Shown one piece after another: positions 1-8,271 of a stretch of 36,240 nucleotides of DNA. The translations under genes were made by a program, and so were the position numbers. Where the stretch lies: NCBI GenBank assembly GCA_000739515.1, contig DF820460.1, positions 5,001-41,240 on the forward strand, read 5' to 3'. The stretch's first letter is position 1; every line of letters starts with the position of its first letter. The DNA is from Candidatus Moduliflexus flocculans (GTDB taxonomy: Bacteria > Moduliflexota > Moduliflexia > Moduliflexales > Moduliflexaceae). Under the pieces are notes generated by a model, which saw only the letters and a list, made by a program, of their open reading frames with translations, had not been told where the DNA came from and ran no database searches.

Positions 1-91
1 CGCTGTTCTTCTTCTGTCGCCCCACCTTTTTTGTCAAGCCCTTTTTCTCGTTGCCGCCACTTTTTTCACGCCCCCTCCCCGGATCCGCCCA

Positions 92-1390
92 TCACACCGC
101 CTCACCCCGCCCGATCTTTTTTTCCACCGCGCCCCCAGCGTAATACCGCCCCCCGTGAATCTCCGCCGGTAAATATGACTGCTCAACCTGATGTCCAATA
201 TAATCATGGGGGTATTTATAATCCTTTCCATATCCCATATCTTTCATCAAACTCGTCGGGGCATTTCGGAGATGCAACGGCACAGGTAACGCGCCATACT
301 TTTTCACATCCTCTCTTGCGGCAAGAATCGCTTTATATTCCGCATTGCCTTTCGCGGCACAAGCAAGGTAAATCGCCGCCTGAGATAATGAGAGTTGAGC
401 TTCAGGAAGGCCGACAAAATGAACGGCTTGCATCGCAGCAACCGCTAAAACCAACGCATGCGGATCGGCATTCCCGATATCTTCCGATGCCAAAATCACC
501 ATTCTGCGCGCGATAAACATCGGGTCTTCTCCAGCATCAAGCATTCTCGCCAAATAATACACTGCGGCATCTGGATCGCTGCCACGTATACTTTTGATGA
601 ACGCCGAAATCACATTATAATGATCCTCGCCCTGCTTATCATAACTGAGCGTTTTTTCTCCTAATAACCGTTCCAATGTATCTATCGTGATGTGACGGAC
701 GCCAGTTGAATCAGGCTCGGAATTTACCGCAATCAGTTCCAAATAATTCAAGGCGATTCTCGTATCACCATCGGCATGTCGAGCAAGCAATGGAAAAATC
801 TCTGGAGAGGTGTTCAGATGATATTCTCCGAGTCCATGAACAGGGTCATTCGCGGCACGTTCAAGAAGATTCACAATATGCTGCTCAGTCAAACGATGAA
901 GCACATAGACCTGGCAACGCGATAACAACGCTCGATTCACTTCAAAAGACGGATTTTCAGTCGTTGCTCCGATCAAAATAATCGTTCCGTTTTCAACATG
1001 AGGTAAAAAGGCATCTTGCTGGCTTTTGTTCAAGCGGTGAATTTCATCAACAAACAGGATCGTTTTTTTGCCATACACGCTCCATTGCGTTTGCGCGTCT
1101 TTCACGGCGATTCGTAATTCCGGAACCCCCGACATGACCGCGCTAAATGGAATAAAATGCGCTTTTGTCATATTCGCGATGATTCTCGCTAGCGTTGTTT
1201 TTCCAGAGCCTGGCGGCCCCCACAAAATGAGCGAACTGACATCATCATGAAGAATCATTTTATACAATGCCCGCCCTTTCGAAAGCAAATGCTCTTGTCC
1301 GACAAATTCTTCAAGCGTTTGCGGACGAATCCGTTCAGCAAGCGGAATGTATTTGGGCGTTTTGGGCGCAGATTGCGCGAATAGATCCAC
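92..1390 (-). CDS. rarA: Replication-associated recombination protein A (RarA/MgsA), AAA+ ATPase
   Basis: This is a cytoplasmic AAA+ ATPase of the RarA/MgsA/WRNIP1 family, which acts at stalled replication forks and is related to clamp loaders. The 432-residue length is normal for the family. Visible motifs are Walker A GPPGSGKT at about residues 58-65, Walker B ILFVDEIHR at about 111-119, and the sensor segment GATTENPSF near 141, followed by the helical C-terminal MgsA domain. The start is a GTG chosen because AAGGAGGT lies 5 bases upstream. The 81-residue gene at 1432-1677 lies 41 bases upstream on the same strand, so the two are probably co-transcribed. The family assignment is secure; the exact role in this organism is inferred. 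Confidence 0.95.
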   Translation of the reverse strand: MDLFAQSAPKTPKYIPLAERIRPQTLEEFVGQEHLLSKGRALYKMILHDDVSSLILWGPPGSGKTTLARIIANMTKAHFIPFSAVMSGVPELRIAVKDAQTQWSVYGKKTILFVDEIHRLNKSQQDAFLPHVENGTIILIGATTENPSFEVNRALLSRCQVYVLHRLTEQHIVNLLERAANDPVHGLGEYHLNTSPEIFPLLARHADGDTRIALNYLELIAVNSEPDSTGVRHITIDTLERLLGEKTLSYDKQGEDHYNVISAFIKSIRGSDPDAAVYYLARMLDAGEDPMFIARRMVILASEDIGNADPHALVLAVAAMQAVHFVGLPEAQLSLSQAAIYLACAAKGNAEYKAILAAREDVKKYGALPVPLHLRNAPTSLMKDMGYGKDYKYPHDYIGHQVEQSYLPAEIHGGRYYAGGAVEKKIGRGEAV

Positions 1391-1431
1391 ACGAACCTCC
1401 TTTTTAGAACTGAGGAAAATATGAGAGATGC

Positions 1432-1677
1432 TTACACATACGCGCCGAGCGATTCCCCTTGCTCCTCGATGATCTCCGCAAACACAATATATTTTGTTCG
1501 ATACGCTTTATTGCCAATCCGAATGATTTTGCTCTCAATCGCGGCCTCATCTTTTTCTGAGCCTCCGAGATAGTACGAGGGCTGCAAGCGTTCATCGCCT
1601 TCATCATATTCAACGGTAATGACATCTTCTTTCCCGTTTGAAAATAGTAAGCGAACTTCTGCTTTTTTCGTTGCCAT
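1432..1677 (-). CDS. Hypothetical 81-residue protein
   Basis: I do not recognise this small acidic protein. It begins MATKKAEVRLLFSNG and looks like a compact beta-rich fold with alternating hydrophobic residues; it has no signal peptide, membrane segment or cysteine motif. The start is supported by GGAGGA about 9 bases upstream. A 105-residue frame at 1404-1721 overlaps it but lacks such a signal and is rejected. It probably forms a two-gene unit with rarA, 41 bases downstream. Function unknown. Confidence 0.75.
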   Translation of the reverse strand: MATKKAEVRLLFSNGKEDVITVEYDEGDERLQPSYYLGGSEKDEAAIESKIIRIGNKAYRTKYIVFAEIIEEQGESLGAYV

Positions 1678-1900
1678 CTGTTTAAATCCTCCAACAAGCC
1701 TCTTCGCGTTATATGCGGCAAGAAAGAAGATACTTGCGGGAAAATATCTCCTCTGATGATGTTTTTATTGACCAGCCATCCTTCTTGTGCTTACATTTCT
1801 TTCCGATGCGTTTCCTGACAAGATTATCCGATCAAACATGGAGACGACAGGTCACGCGACTTCGACAACGAAAGCCGCGTGGTATCGTCGAATAAAGCCA

Positions 1901-2071
1901 ATGACTCATTATATCGTAATAGGCGTGATCGCGCTGATTGTGATTACTGCGGCGACAAAATTCTTCAAGAAAGAGAGTAAAAAATCAACGTGTCCGTCAT
2001 GCGGGAAATCGTATGGAGGTTCGCCAGGAAAATGTCCGCATTGCGGTGCGGCGTTGCGGTGGAAAAAATAA
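1901..2071 (+). CDS. Small membrane protein with a C-terminal zinc ribbon
   Basis: A 56-residue protein with one N-terminal transmembrane segment (about residues 3-20, rich in I, V and A), a short lysine-rich linker, and a double zinc knuckle CPSCG...CPHCG of the zinc-ribbon type near the C-terminus. The topology suggests a membrane-anchored cytoplasmic zinc ribbon of unknown function. The frame is open further upstream, with an ATG at 1838 and a GTG at 1787; I prefer 1901 because the hydrophobic segment then begins at the N-terminus. No start has a good Shine-Dalgarno sequence, so the start is uncertain. It is transcribed away from the 81-residue gene and toward cpoB, from which a terminator palindrome separates it. 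Confidence 0.65.
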   Translation: MTHYIVIGVIALIVITAATKFFKKESKKSTCPSCGKSYGGSPGKCPHCGAALRWKK

Positions 2072-2083
2072 ACAAGCCCAACC

Positions 2084-2119
2084 AATAAAAAAGAGGGGGG
2101 CCCCCCCTCTTTTTTTATT
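2084..2119. terminator. Bidirectional intrinsic terminator
   Basis: A near-perfect palindrome: an A-rich run, GAGGGGGG, CCCCCCCTC and then a T-run. It has a GC stem with A and U tails in both orientations and essentially no loop. It lies between the converging zinc-ribbon and cpoB genes, and the TAA of cpoB (2115-2117) falls inside it. Confidence 0.9.
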
Positions 2120-2990
2120 CTCCTAACGATTTCAAGCGATCCGCAGCTTTTCGCGCTGCGGCAGAATCAGGAAATTGGTTCATAACATATTTAAGATGAG
2201 AAATCGCCTCGATTTGCCGATCAAGCTTTAAAAACGTATCAGCTTTTCCTAAAAAAGCATCTGGAATTTTATCACTATTCGGGTATTTATTAATGAGCGT
2301 ATCATACTCTTTTAGCGCGGTTTCGTACTCTCCGAGGCTGAAAAACGACTCGGCAATCCAAAATTGTGCCATATCCGCTAACTCAGCCCCAGGATATTGC
2401 TGTAAATATCGTTGGAATCCTGAGATCGCAGCCTCAAAGTCCCCGTTGACATATAATGTATATGGCTGGTGATACATGCGAGATGCCTCTGAATCCTGGG
2501 GAGAGCCGACTGTTGTTGACGATTGCTCTTCCGTTATCGGCGCCGATTGTTGCTGATCCGGCCCCCCTGGAATGATTGCCGTTTCATTCTTGATCTCGCC
2601 CATCTGATCGGACAACGAGGTAATGCGATCAGTTAAAGCTGTTTCTGTTGAATCGAGTCGTTCGCTTAACTGCGTCATTCTGGCATTATACTCATCCAAT
2701 TTCGCCTCGATTGCCGTTACAGATGCCGCCAACTGATCATTCACTTCCGCATTATCAGCCTGATTTTTTTGAAGCTGCCGAACTTCTTCATTCAATTGTT
2801 TGTACAAATTCACCGTATCTTCTTCCGTCTTTGAAAACGAATCACGCATTTCGTTCGATAAAACAGAAATCTGCGATTGAATTTGGGTCAACGATTGTTC
2901 CTGCTGCGGACTGGCGCATGATGACAACCACAAAGCCATGCCCACAAACCCGCCATAAATTGCACGTCTGAACATATTACACGTTTTCAC
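2115..2990 (-). CDS. cpoB: Tol-Pal system protein CpoB/YbgF, predicted lipoprotein
   Basis: Last gene of the Tol-Pal cluster. The N-terminus has a positively charged and hydrophobic signal with the lipobox LSSC, so it is probably an outer-membrane or periplasmic lipoprotein; E. coli CpoB is periplasmic and not lipidated. A long coiled-coil region rich in Q, E and L follows, then an acidic/serine linker, then about three TPR repeats in the last 120 residues (for example GDFEAAISGFQRYLQQYPGA). In characterised bacteria CpoB coordinates Tol function with septal peptidoglycan synthesis. The start is uncertain: the longest frame begins with ATG at 3023, and an internal ATG lies at 2975. I chose a GTG at 2990 because GGGGGTGA lies a few bases upstream of it. 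Confidence 0.85.
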   Translation of the reverse strand: MKTCNMFRRAIYGGFVGMALWLSSCASPQQEQSLTQIQSQISVLSNEMRDSFSKTEEDTVNLYKQLNEEVRQLQKNQADNAEVNDQLAASVTAIEAKLDEYNARMTQLSERLDSTETALTDRITSLSDQMGEIKNETAIIPGGPDQQQSAPITEEQSSTTVGSPQDSEASRMYHQPYTLYVNGDFEAAISGFQRYLQQYPGAELADMAQFWIAESFFSLGEYETALKEYDTLINKYPNSDKIPDAFLGKADTFLKLDRQIEAISHLKYVMNQFPDSAAARKAADRLKSLGE

Positions 2991-3096
2991 GTTTTCACCC
3001 CCACATCGTAAGATCGCCAGCATTCCTATCTTCTACGTGAAGATAAGAATGCGTGATCATGATTTCATCACTACAATGGTTTCTCTTATCTCTCGT

Positions 3097-3693
3097 TTAT
3101 TGTTGCGCCACTTTGAATTGCGCACGCCGATTTTTCGCCCAGGCTTGTTCGTCAGAACCTGGAACGGCGGGCATAGATTCGCCATAGCTGATCGTATAAA
3201 GTTGTTCAGCTTTAATGCCGAGTGACACAAGGTATTTTTTGACGCTGAACGCGCGATTTTCTCCCAGCACCATATTATATTCATCAGTGCCGCGCTCGTC
3301 GCAATGCCCTTCAATCTGCACCAGTACGTTTGGATGATCTTTCATCCACATCGCATTCGCTTCTAACGTCTCTCTTGCGCTTTGCGTCAAGGAATACTTA
3401 TCAAATTCAAAATACACCGTTTGCAATTCGCTCGTGTCTTGAAAACGCGTCCCTTGTGGCGGGCGGTTCGGCAACCAGCCTAAGTCACTGCGATCTTCCT
3501 CGCCAATATCTCCTAAGGCGTCCCCAACTTTGGAATCATCCAGTTGGATGTTCGTCGTCTGCCCATTATCCGGCGGTTTCACCATCTGCGTCTGTGTCGG
3601 CTGTTTTTTCGAGCATCCCACGATTGCCAGTACACTTGCCACAAGCAGCATCAAAAAAAAGTATTTGCGAAACATCTTCCTGTACGTTTTCAA
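3097..3693 (-). CDS. pal: Peptidoglycan-associated lipoprotein Pal
   Basis: Outer-membrane lipoprotein of the Tol-Pal complex that binds peptidoglycan through an OmpA-like domain. The sequence shows a hydrophobic signal ending in the lipobox VGC, a short linker rich in P, Q and T, and a C-terminal OmpA domain with VYFEFDKYSLT and the diagnostic IEGHCDERGTDEYN loop, then ENRA. The longest frame starts with ATG at 3714, but AAAGGAGA sits inside that frame just 6-7 bases before a TTG at 3693, so TTG is the likelier start (198 residues). It is about 110 bases downstream of tolB on the same strand. Confidence 0.93.
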   Translation of the reverse strand: MKTYRKMFRKYFFLMLLVASVLAIVGCSKKQPTQTQMVKPPDNGQTTNIQLDDSKVGDALGDIGEEDRSDLGWLPNRPPQGTRFQDTSELQTVYFEFDKYSLTQSARETLEANAMWMKDHPNVLVQIEGHCDERGTDEYNMVLGENRAFSVKKYLVSLGIKAEQLYTISYGESMPAVPGSDEQAWAKNRRAQFKVAQQ

Positions 3694-3802
3694 TGCAAAA
3701 TCTCCTTTGCGCATGAGGGGAACATCAGCAGAAACTCACTGGAATGCTCTCAGCGCGCTCCCCTGACGACCTCTCTGAGTTGTTCAATGATCACCCATGA
3801 TT

Positions 3803-5119
3803 CTACCGTACCCAGGTTGGAGAAAGATCCAACCCTTTGTTATCTGTCAATTTACGTTGATTCGATCCATCCGCATTCATAATATAAATACTATTCGTGC
3901 CATCGCGAGTGGATTGAAACGCAATATAACGCCCGTCCGGCGACCACGCGGGGTCTTCATTCCTTCCGATCCCGCTCGTCAATCGTCGCAACATATCGCC
4001 GTTCGTTTGCATCGTATAAATATTGAAATCACCATCCATTGATGACGCAAACGCAATCATGTCCCCAGTAGGCGACCAGGAGGGCGATACATTATACGAC
4101 CCATGAAACGACACTCTTCGTGGATTGCTTCCTGTGCGTTCCATGATATAGAGGTGCGGAGCGCCAATATTATCGGCCGTATAGACTAATTCCCTTCCAT
4201 TCGGCGCCCAGGAAGCCGAGACATCGTTCCATTTATTTTTCGTCAGCCGCGTCAGATTTTTTGAGGCCAGATCGAGCAGATATAATTCAGGATTTCCATC
4301 TTTAGAAAGCGTCAACGCTAACGTATTGCCATCTGGCGACCAATCTGCCGCAAAGTTCAATCCTGGATACATGGCGATGGATTCTGATTTTTTCGTTCCC
4401 AGATCCATCAGATACAAATCAGGGTTATTCTCTTTATACGACGTATAAACGACTTTCTTTCCATCTGGCGAAACTGCCGGAGACATGACCAGCGAATTGT
4501 CTCGGGTTAACTGCGTCAGGTTCGCGCCGTCAAAATCAATTTGAAACAATTCTTTTGCGCCATTTCGATTCGAGACGAAAATAATCTTCGATGATGAGAT
4601 GCCGCGTTCCCCGGTCATCTTTTCAATAATCTCATCTGCGAAACGATGAATGATCGCCCTCACCTGAGTCATATCCCCTTCATAACGTTTTCCAAGAATA
4701 AAATCGCCACCTAATGTATCATAGACGCGACATTCCAGAATAAGCGCATTCCCTTGAAACTGATAGACTCCTTTCACAAGCAGGCGCGCGCCTAAATCTG
4801 CCCATTGTTGAAACTGAATTTCCCCAATAGAGCCATCATCGCGGTGAATTCCTTCAATACGCACCGCTTCATTCTCTAACGTATCGAAAAAGCCTGAAAT
4901 ACGCAAATCATTTTGCAACACTGGCGCTAATTCGGCGGCCAATACGTCGGATGCTGTCCCTTGCGCTAAAAAGCCCGGAACGGCAATTTTGATTACATGT
5001 TGTCCAGAGCCGCTTAACTCAACAGAAACATCTTCTGCGCCAACCCAATTTGACAAGATGAGACAACACATTCCAAAACATGCTCCCCAGAAAAGCTGTC
5101 TCAGCCGTGCCTGTACCAT
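3803..5119 (-). CDS. tolB: Tol-Pal system translocation protein TolB
   Basis: Periplasmic beta-propeller of the Tol-Pal system; in E. coli it binds Pal and is released by TolA. The 438-residue length is typical. A signal peptide occupies about the first 28 residues, an alpha/beta TolB_N domain follows to about residue 165, and then come PD40-type propeller blades recognised by repeats such as SPDGKKVVYTS, SPDGNTLALTL, SPTGDMIAFAS and SPDGRYIAFQS. The start is firm: AAGGAGGT lies just upstream and overlaps the stop of the preceding tolA-like gene, which ends 3 bases away, so translation is probably coupled. Confidence 0.97.
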   Translation of the reverse strand: MVQARLRQLFWGACFGMCCLILSNWVGAEDVSVELSGSGQHVIKIAVPGFLAQGTASDVLAAELAPVLQNDLRISGFFDTLENEAVRIEGIHRDDGSIGEIQFQQWADLGARLLVKGVYQFQGNALILECRVYDTLGGDFILGKRYEGDMTQVRAIIHRFADEIIEKMTGERGISSSKIIFVSNRNGAKELFQIDFDGANLTQLTRDNSLVMSPAVSPDGKKVVYTSYKENNPDLYLMDLGTKKSESIAMYPGLNFAADWSPDGNTLALTLSKDGNPELYLLDLASKNLTRLTKNKWNDVSASWAPNGRELVYTADNIGAPHLYIMERTGSNPRRVSFHGSYNVSPSWSPTGDMIAFASSMDGDFNIYTMQTNGDMLRRLTSGIGRNEDPAWSPDGRYIAFQSTRDGTNSIYIMNADGSNQRKLTDNKGLDLSPTWVR

Positions 5120-5122
5120 AAT

Positions 5123-6031
5123 CTACCTCCTTACCACAATCCGCACGCGCAATGCCATGCCACTATAATCCTGAGGTAACGGATCAAAACGTTTAATCAA
5201 AGCCATCGCCCGTACCACAGATTCTTGTAACTTCTCTACACCAATCCCCTCTCCTTTGTCAATACCTGATTTCAAAATTTTTCCATTTCTGTCAATAACT
5301 AAGTAAAGAGAGAGTGTTCCCGAACCCTGCGGAAACCATAAACCGCTGATTTTTTTTTCAATATGCGAAAGATATTCAGGAAATGGAAATGCCCCTTCCT
5401 GATCCAACATGACCGATGGACCGCCCATAGAAAGTTGCGACGGCATTCCAGGAGTTGCGCTTTGATTTCTTGCGCCAGGAGTGCCTGTGCGACGAGGTTG
5501 AATCACCGGTTCATTCGGATCGTAAATTGTTGGACGCTGCCAATTTTCAGGCGTTCGTTCCAGGACAGGTTCGCGTTTTGGAATATCTAGGGCGACCAGC
5601 GGTTCGTGCGGTGTCGGCGTCGGCGGTTCGCGTTTCGGGAGCAAAAAACGTGGCGTCGGCGTCGGCAACTCTTTTGGCGTCGGCGTCGGCGATTTAACAG
5701 GGACAGGCGTTGGAGTATCACGCGGACGCGGCGTCGGCGTCACAGTCGGTTCCGGCGTTGGGGTAGGCTTTTCGGCAACAGAAGAGACATTTCGAAACGC
5801 AATGAGTTTGTTCTGCGCCTTCTCCGGGGCTTTCGTGATTTGCGGTTCAGGCAAATTCTCTGGCAATTCCGCAGGTTCGACTAAATCAACCATTTGAGCT
5901 TCTTGCTCAGGAAATGGCGTCATCACGACTTCCGACGGGAACAAATACACTGCCGCGATCACGCCGAATATCATGGCGTGCAGCAGCATAGAGATCAATA
6001 CTTTTTTTCGAAATTGCTGATCGTGTTCCAT
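5123..6031 (-). CDS. tolA: TolA/TonB-type energy transducer with Thr-Pro repeats
   Basis: A 302-residue inner-membrane-anchored protein that should span the periplasm and carry force from TolQR to TolB/Pal. A short charged N-terminus precedes one transmembrane helix at about residues 10-31. A periplasmic stalk follows that is rich in TPTP/TPTPRP repeats from about 87 to 145, and the C-terminal TonB/TolA-like domain covers about residues 215-302 (SGTLSLYLVIDRNGKILKSG). The stalk differs from the helical Ala/Lys-rich stalk of E. coli TolA and is more TonB-like, so naming it tolA rests on its place between tolR and tolB. The repeats are encoded by runs of a GGCGTC-type hexamer on the plus strand. 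Confidence 0.85.
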   Translation of the reverse strand: MEHDQQFRKKVLISMLLHAMIFGVIAAVYLFPSEVVMTPFPEQEAQMVDLVEPAELPENLPEPQITKAPEKAQNKLIAFRNVSSVAEKPTPTPEPTVTPTPRPRDTPTPVPVKSPTPTPKELPTPTPRFLLPKREPPTPTPHEPLVALDIPKREPVLERTPENWQRPTIYDPNEPVIQPRRTGTPGARNQSATPGMPSQLSMGGPSVMLDQEGAFPFPEYLSHIEKKISGLWFPQGSGTLSLYLVIDRNGKILKSGIDKGEGIGVEKLQESVVRAMALIKRFDPLPQDYSGMALRVRIVVRR

Positions 6032-6040
6032 GACGTGTTT

Positions 6041-6463
6041 CTATTTCGCGGCGGCACTAACGGTGCGCGGCCTGGTGACAAGGCCGACATTTCGAATGCC
6101 GCTTTCTTTTAATGCCGAAATCACATCGATCACAGTTCCATACGCAATCTCTTTATCTGATTGCACATAAATCGTATCTGTTTTCTCCACAGCGCCGATC
6201 CGCTCAGGCAGCGCATCTAACGAGGTCTCCTGATCGTCAAACCACAGCGCGCCCTCTTTGGTAATGGTCACCATATGCTGTTTCGGTTCGACCGATGACT
6301 CCCCCACTGCCGATTCCGGCACCTGCACCACGACACCTTTGTGAATCACAGGCGCTAAAATCATAAAAATAATGAGCAGATTAAACACCACATCCATCAA
6401 TGGCACGACATTAATTTCCGATAATGTTCCTTCTGGACGTTTGATACGAAACGACTTTGCCAT
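6041..6463 (-). CDS. tolR: Biopolymer transporter TolR/ExbD
   Basis: Inner-membrane stator component of the Tol proton channel. It has a short cytoplasmic N-terminus, one transmembrane helix containing the conserved aspartate in PLMDVVFNLLIIFMI, and a periplasmic ExbD/TolR domain ending in a segment predicted to bind peptidoglycan (DKEIAYGTVIDVISALKESG). The frame is open to 6517, but GGAGGA about 6 bases before the ATG at 6463 and the usual position of the helix make 6463 the start (140 residues). It lies 64 bases after tolQ, with a strong hairpin in the gap, and 9 bases before the tolA-like gene. Confidence 0.93.
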   Translation of the reverse strand: MAKSFRIKRPEGTLSEINVVPLMDVVFNLLIIFMILAPVIHKGVVVQVPESAVGESSVEPKQHMVTITKEGALWFDDQETSLDALPERIGAVEKTDTIYVQSDKEIAYGTVIDVISALKESGIRNVGLVTRPRTVSAAAK

Positions 6464-6490
6464 GCGCAATCCTCCATATGATGAATACGA

Positions 6491-6524
6491 CGAAACGGTG
6501 TTTCGTCGTCGAAACACCGTTTCG
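6491..6524. repeat. 15-bp perfect inverted repeat between tolQ and tolR
   Basis: CGAAACGGTGTTTCG, a 4-base loop, then CGAAACACCGTTTCG. In the transcript it forms a hairpin 2 bases after the tolQ stop. No T-run follows, so it is not an obvious terminator; it could stabilise or attenuate the operon message. The edge GTTTCGACTTAC recurs at 33075-33086. Confidence 0.85.
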
Positions 6525-6526
6525 AC

Positions 6527-7240
6527 TTACAACGCTTTGCGCAGCTCGCGACGAATCACGCTGGTAAATTCAGACGCAAAACATTCCATTTCTGCTGAAA
6601 ACACTTTGACATGATTCAGCAGATAATTGTACGCAATCGCCGCCGGAATCGCCGCGACTAAACCTGCGACCGTCGTTGTCAGCGCCGCTGACACACCAGG
6701 CGCGACGGCAGCCAGACTGGAATAGCCCTGCATTCCGACGCTCCAGAATGACATCATCACGCCCCAGACCGTGCCCAATAAGCCAAGCAATGGGCCGGAA
6801 GAACTTGTCACCGCAAGAAAAATCAACATCCGCTCTAACAGCATCGTCTCCCGAATCAACGACTCTTGCAAGACGCTTGTGAATTCTTCTACCCATTCAG
6901 GAAAATAGACGCTGATGCTGGAACGCCGGTCTGTTTTAATCGTCATCATATCCTTGCGAATGCGTTGTAATTCGAGGTATCCGGCTTTAAATACGCGCAC
7001 GAGCGGCGCCGTCTGCAATGAAATGCAGGCGGCATACACTTCGCCGAGATCGCTGTTTTCATGATATAATTCTAAAAATCGCTGAGATTCCTTACGAATT
7101 TGTTTAAAGCGCTGCGATTTGTATAAAATAATTCCCCAGGAAAAAATCGAAAACACCAGGAGAATTCCGATAATGGCATATCCTGCCCCTCCGATATGCA
7201 GAACAATATCAATAAATTGAGGCTGTGCTGCTTGTTCCAT
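6527..7240 (-). CDS. tolQ: Tol-Pal proton channel protein TolQ/ExbB
   Basis: MotA/TolQ/ExbB family inner-membrane protein that forms the proton channel with TolR. One transmembrane helix lies near the N-terminus (about residues 15-38, GYAIIGILLVFSIFSWGIIL). A cytoplasmic loop follows, then two C-terminal helices, of which LLGLLGTVWGVMMSF and the stretch ending TTTVAGLVAAIPAAIAYN are the conserved family signatures. The frame extends upstream into xerD to 7441, but the ATG at 7240 gives the family's normal N-terminus and has AAAGGAG upstream with about 10-12 bases of spacing. It begins 34 bases after xerD ends. Confidence 0.94.
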   Translation of the reverse strand: MEQAAQPQFIDIVLHIGGAGYAIIGILLVFSIFSWGIILYKSQRFKQIRKESQRFLELYHENSDLGEVYAACISLQTAPLVRVFKAGYLELQRIRKDMMTIKTDRRSSISVYFPEWVEEFTSVLQESLIRETMLLERMLIFLAVTSSSGPLLGLLGTVWGVMMSFWSVGMQGYSSLAAVAPGVSAALTTTVAGLVAAIPAAIAYNYLLNHVKVFSAEMECFASEFTSVIRRELRKAL

Positions 7241-7274
7241 GCGTTGTTTACACTCCTTTTCGGCTTGCGCCTGA

Positions 7275-8204
7275 TCATAAAGGTCGCCGCGTTTTCGCTC
7301 GCGGATGATGTTCGTCATATACGTCGCGCAGATGTTTCGTTGAAACATGCGTATAAATCTGCGTCGTCGTAATATCCTGATGACCGAGCATGATTTGCAG
7401 CGACCGCAAATCCGCCCCATGTTCCAACAGGTGCGTGGCAAACGAATGACGCAGCGTATGCGGCGAAATCGTCATCGGCAGCCCGGCCTGTTTTAAATAT
7501 TTTTTGATAATGCGCCAGAACGATTGGCGCGTCATCTGCTCGCCAAAACGATTGACAAACAACGCTTCAGCATACGAGCCTTTCAAAAACACGCCACGCG
7601 CTTCGTTGATATAACGAGCAAGATAGATGAGCGCCGCCTCGCCAAGCGGCACGACGCGCTCTTTGTCTCCCTTGCCGATACAATGCAAAAAACCGCGTTC
7701 GCGATTCACATCGCGCAACCGCAATGAGACCAATTCCGAGACACGCAGCCCCGTCGCATATAACGTTTCCAGCATCGCCTTATCCCGAATCGCGACCGCC
7801 CGGTCTTCCGGTGCCGTCTCGTTCGCAGCATCAGGTTGCGCCAGCAAGCGTTCGACCTCATCGAACGACATCACGTCTGGCAATGCAACGCCCAGTTTCG
7901 GAGCATCTATTTTAGCGGTCGGGTCTTTGTCAATAATCTTTTCATCGCAAAGATAGTGATGAAATCCCTTAACGGCGCTGAAATGACGGCTGATAGAACG
8001 TTCGGCCATACCAAGCTGACTCAGATAGGCGCGATACGCAATCACGTCGTTGTCGGTGACGCGCTCAATCGTCTTGCAGGCGCGTTCTTCGGTCAAAAAC
8101 GTCAGATAGGTCGTCAAATCGCGGCTGTACGCGCTGCGGGTATTCTCCGATAAGCCGCGCACTGCCGCCAAATAATTGATGTACATTTCAATCAAGTACC
8201 GCAT
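7275..8204 (-). CDS. xerD: Tyrosine recombinase XerC/XerD
   Basis: Site-specific recombinase that, in the Xer system, resolves chromosome dimers at dif. The N-terminal SAM-like core-binding domain covers about residues 1-105 and the catalytic domain about 110-309. All catalytic residues are visible: Arg154 in ATGLRVSEL, Lys178 in IGKGDKER, His249 and Arg252 in HTLRHSFATH, His275 in LGHQDI and nucleophile Tyr284 in IYTHV. The 309-residue length is normal. It sits in the housekeeping cluster next to tolQ with no integrase-like context, so a chromosomal Xer role is likelier than a mobile element. XerC and XerD cannot be told apart by eye. The start is moderately uncertain, with a second ATG six codons in. 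Confidence 0.93.
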   Translation of the reverse strand: MRYLIEMYINYLAAVRGLSENTRSAYSRDLTTYLTFLTEERACKTIERVTDNDVIAYRAYLSQLGMAERSISRHFSAVKGFHHYLCDEKIIDKDPTAKIDAPKLGVALPDVMSFDEVERLLAQPDAANETAPEDRAVAIRDKAMLETLYATGLRVSELVSLRLRDVNRERGFLHCIGKGDKERVVPLGEAALIYLARYINEARGVFLKGSYAEALFVNRFGEQMTRQSFWRIIKKYLKQAGLPMTISPHTLRHSFATHLLEHGADLRSLQIMLGHQDITTTQIYTHVSTKHLRDVYDEHHPRAKTRRPL

Positions 8205-8271
8205 GTGATGAAACGATATACAGTGTCGAGCGAAAAGTCAATAGATTTTCTACGAGGATACCGGAAACTCA

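Noticed and set aside
1404..1721. 105-residue frame overlapping the 81-residue gene
   Set aside because: The 81-residue frame has a GGAGGA ribosome binding site and balanced composition; the longer frame does not.
7241..7441. Extended N-terminus of TolQ reading into xerD
   Set aside because: The extra 67 residues are Arg/Cys-rich, unlike any TolQ N-terminus, and are the out-of-frame xerD coding sequence.
7275..8204. XerD-like recombinase as the integrase of a mobile element
   Set aside because: No attachment-site repeats, phage genes or transfer genes are nearby; it sits in a housekeeping run with tol genes.
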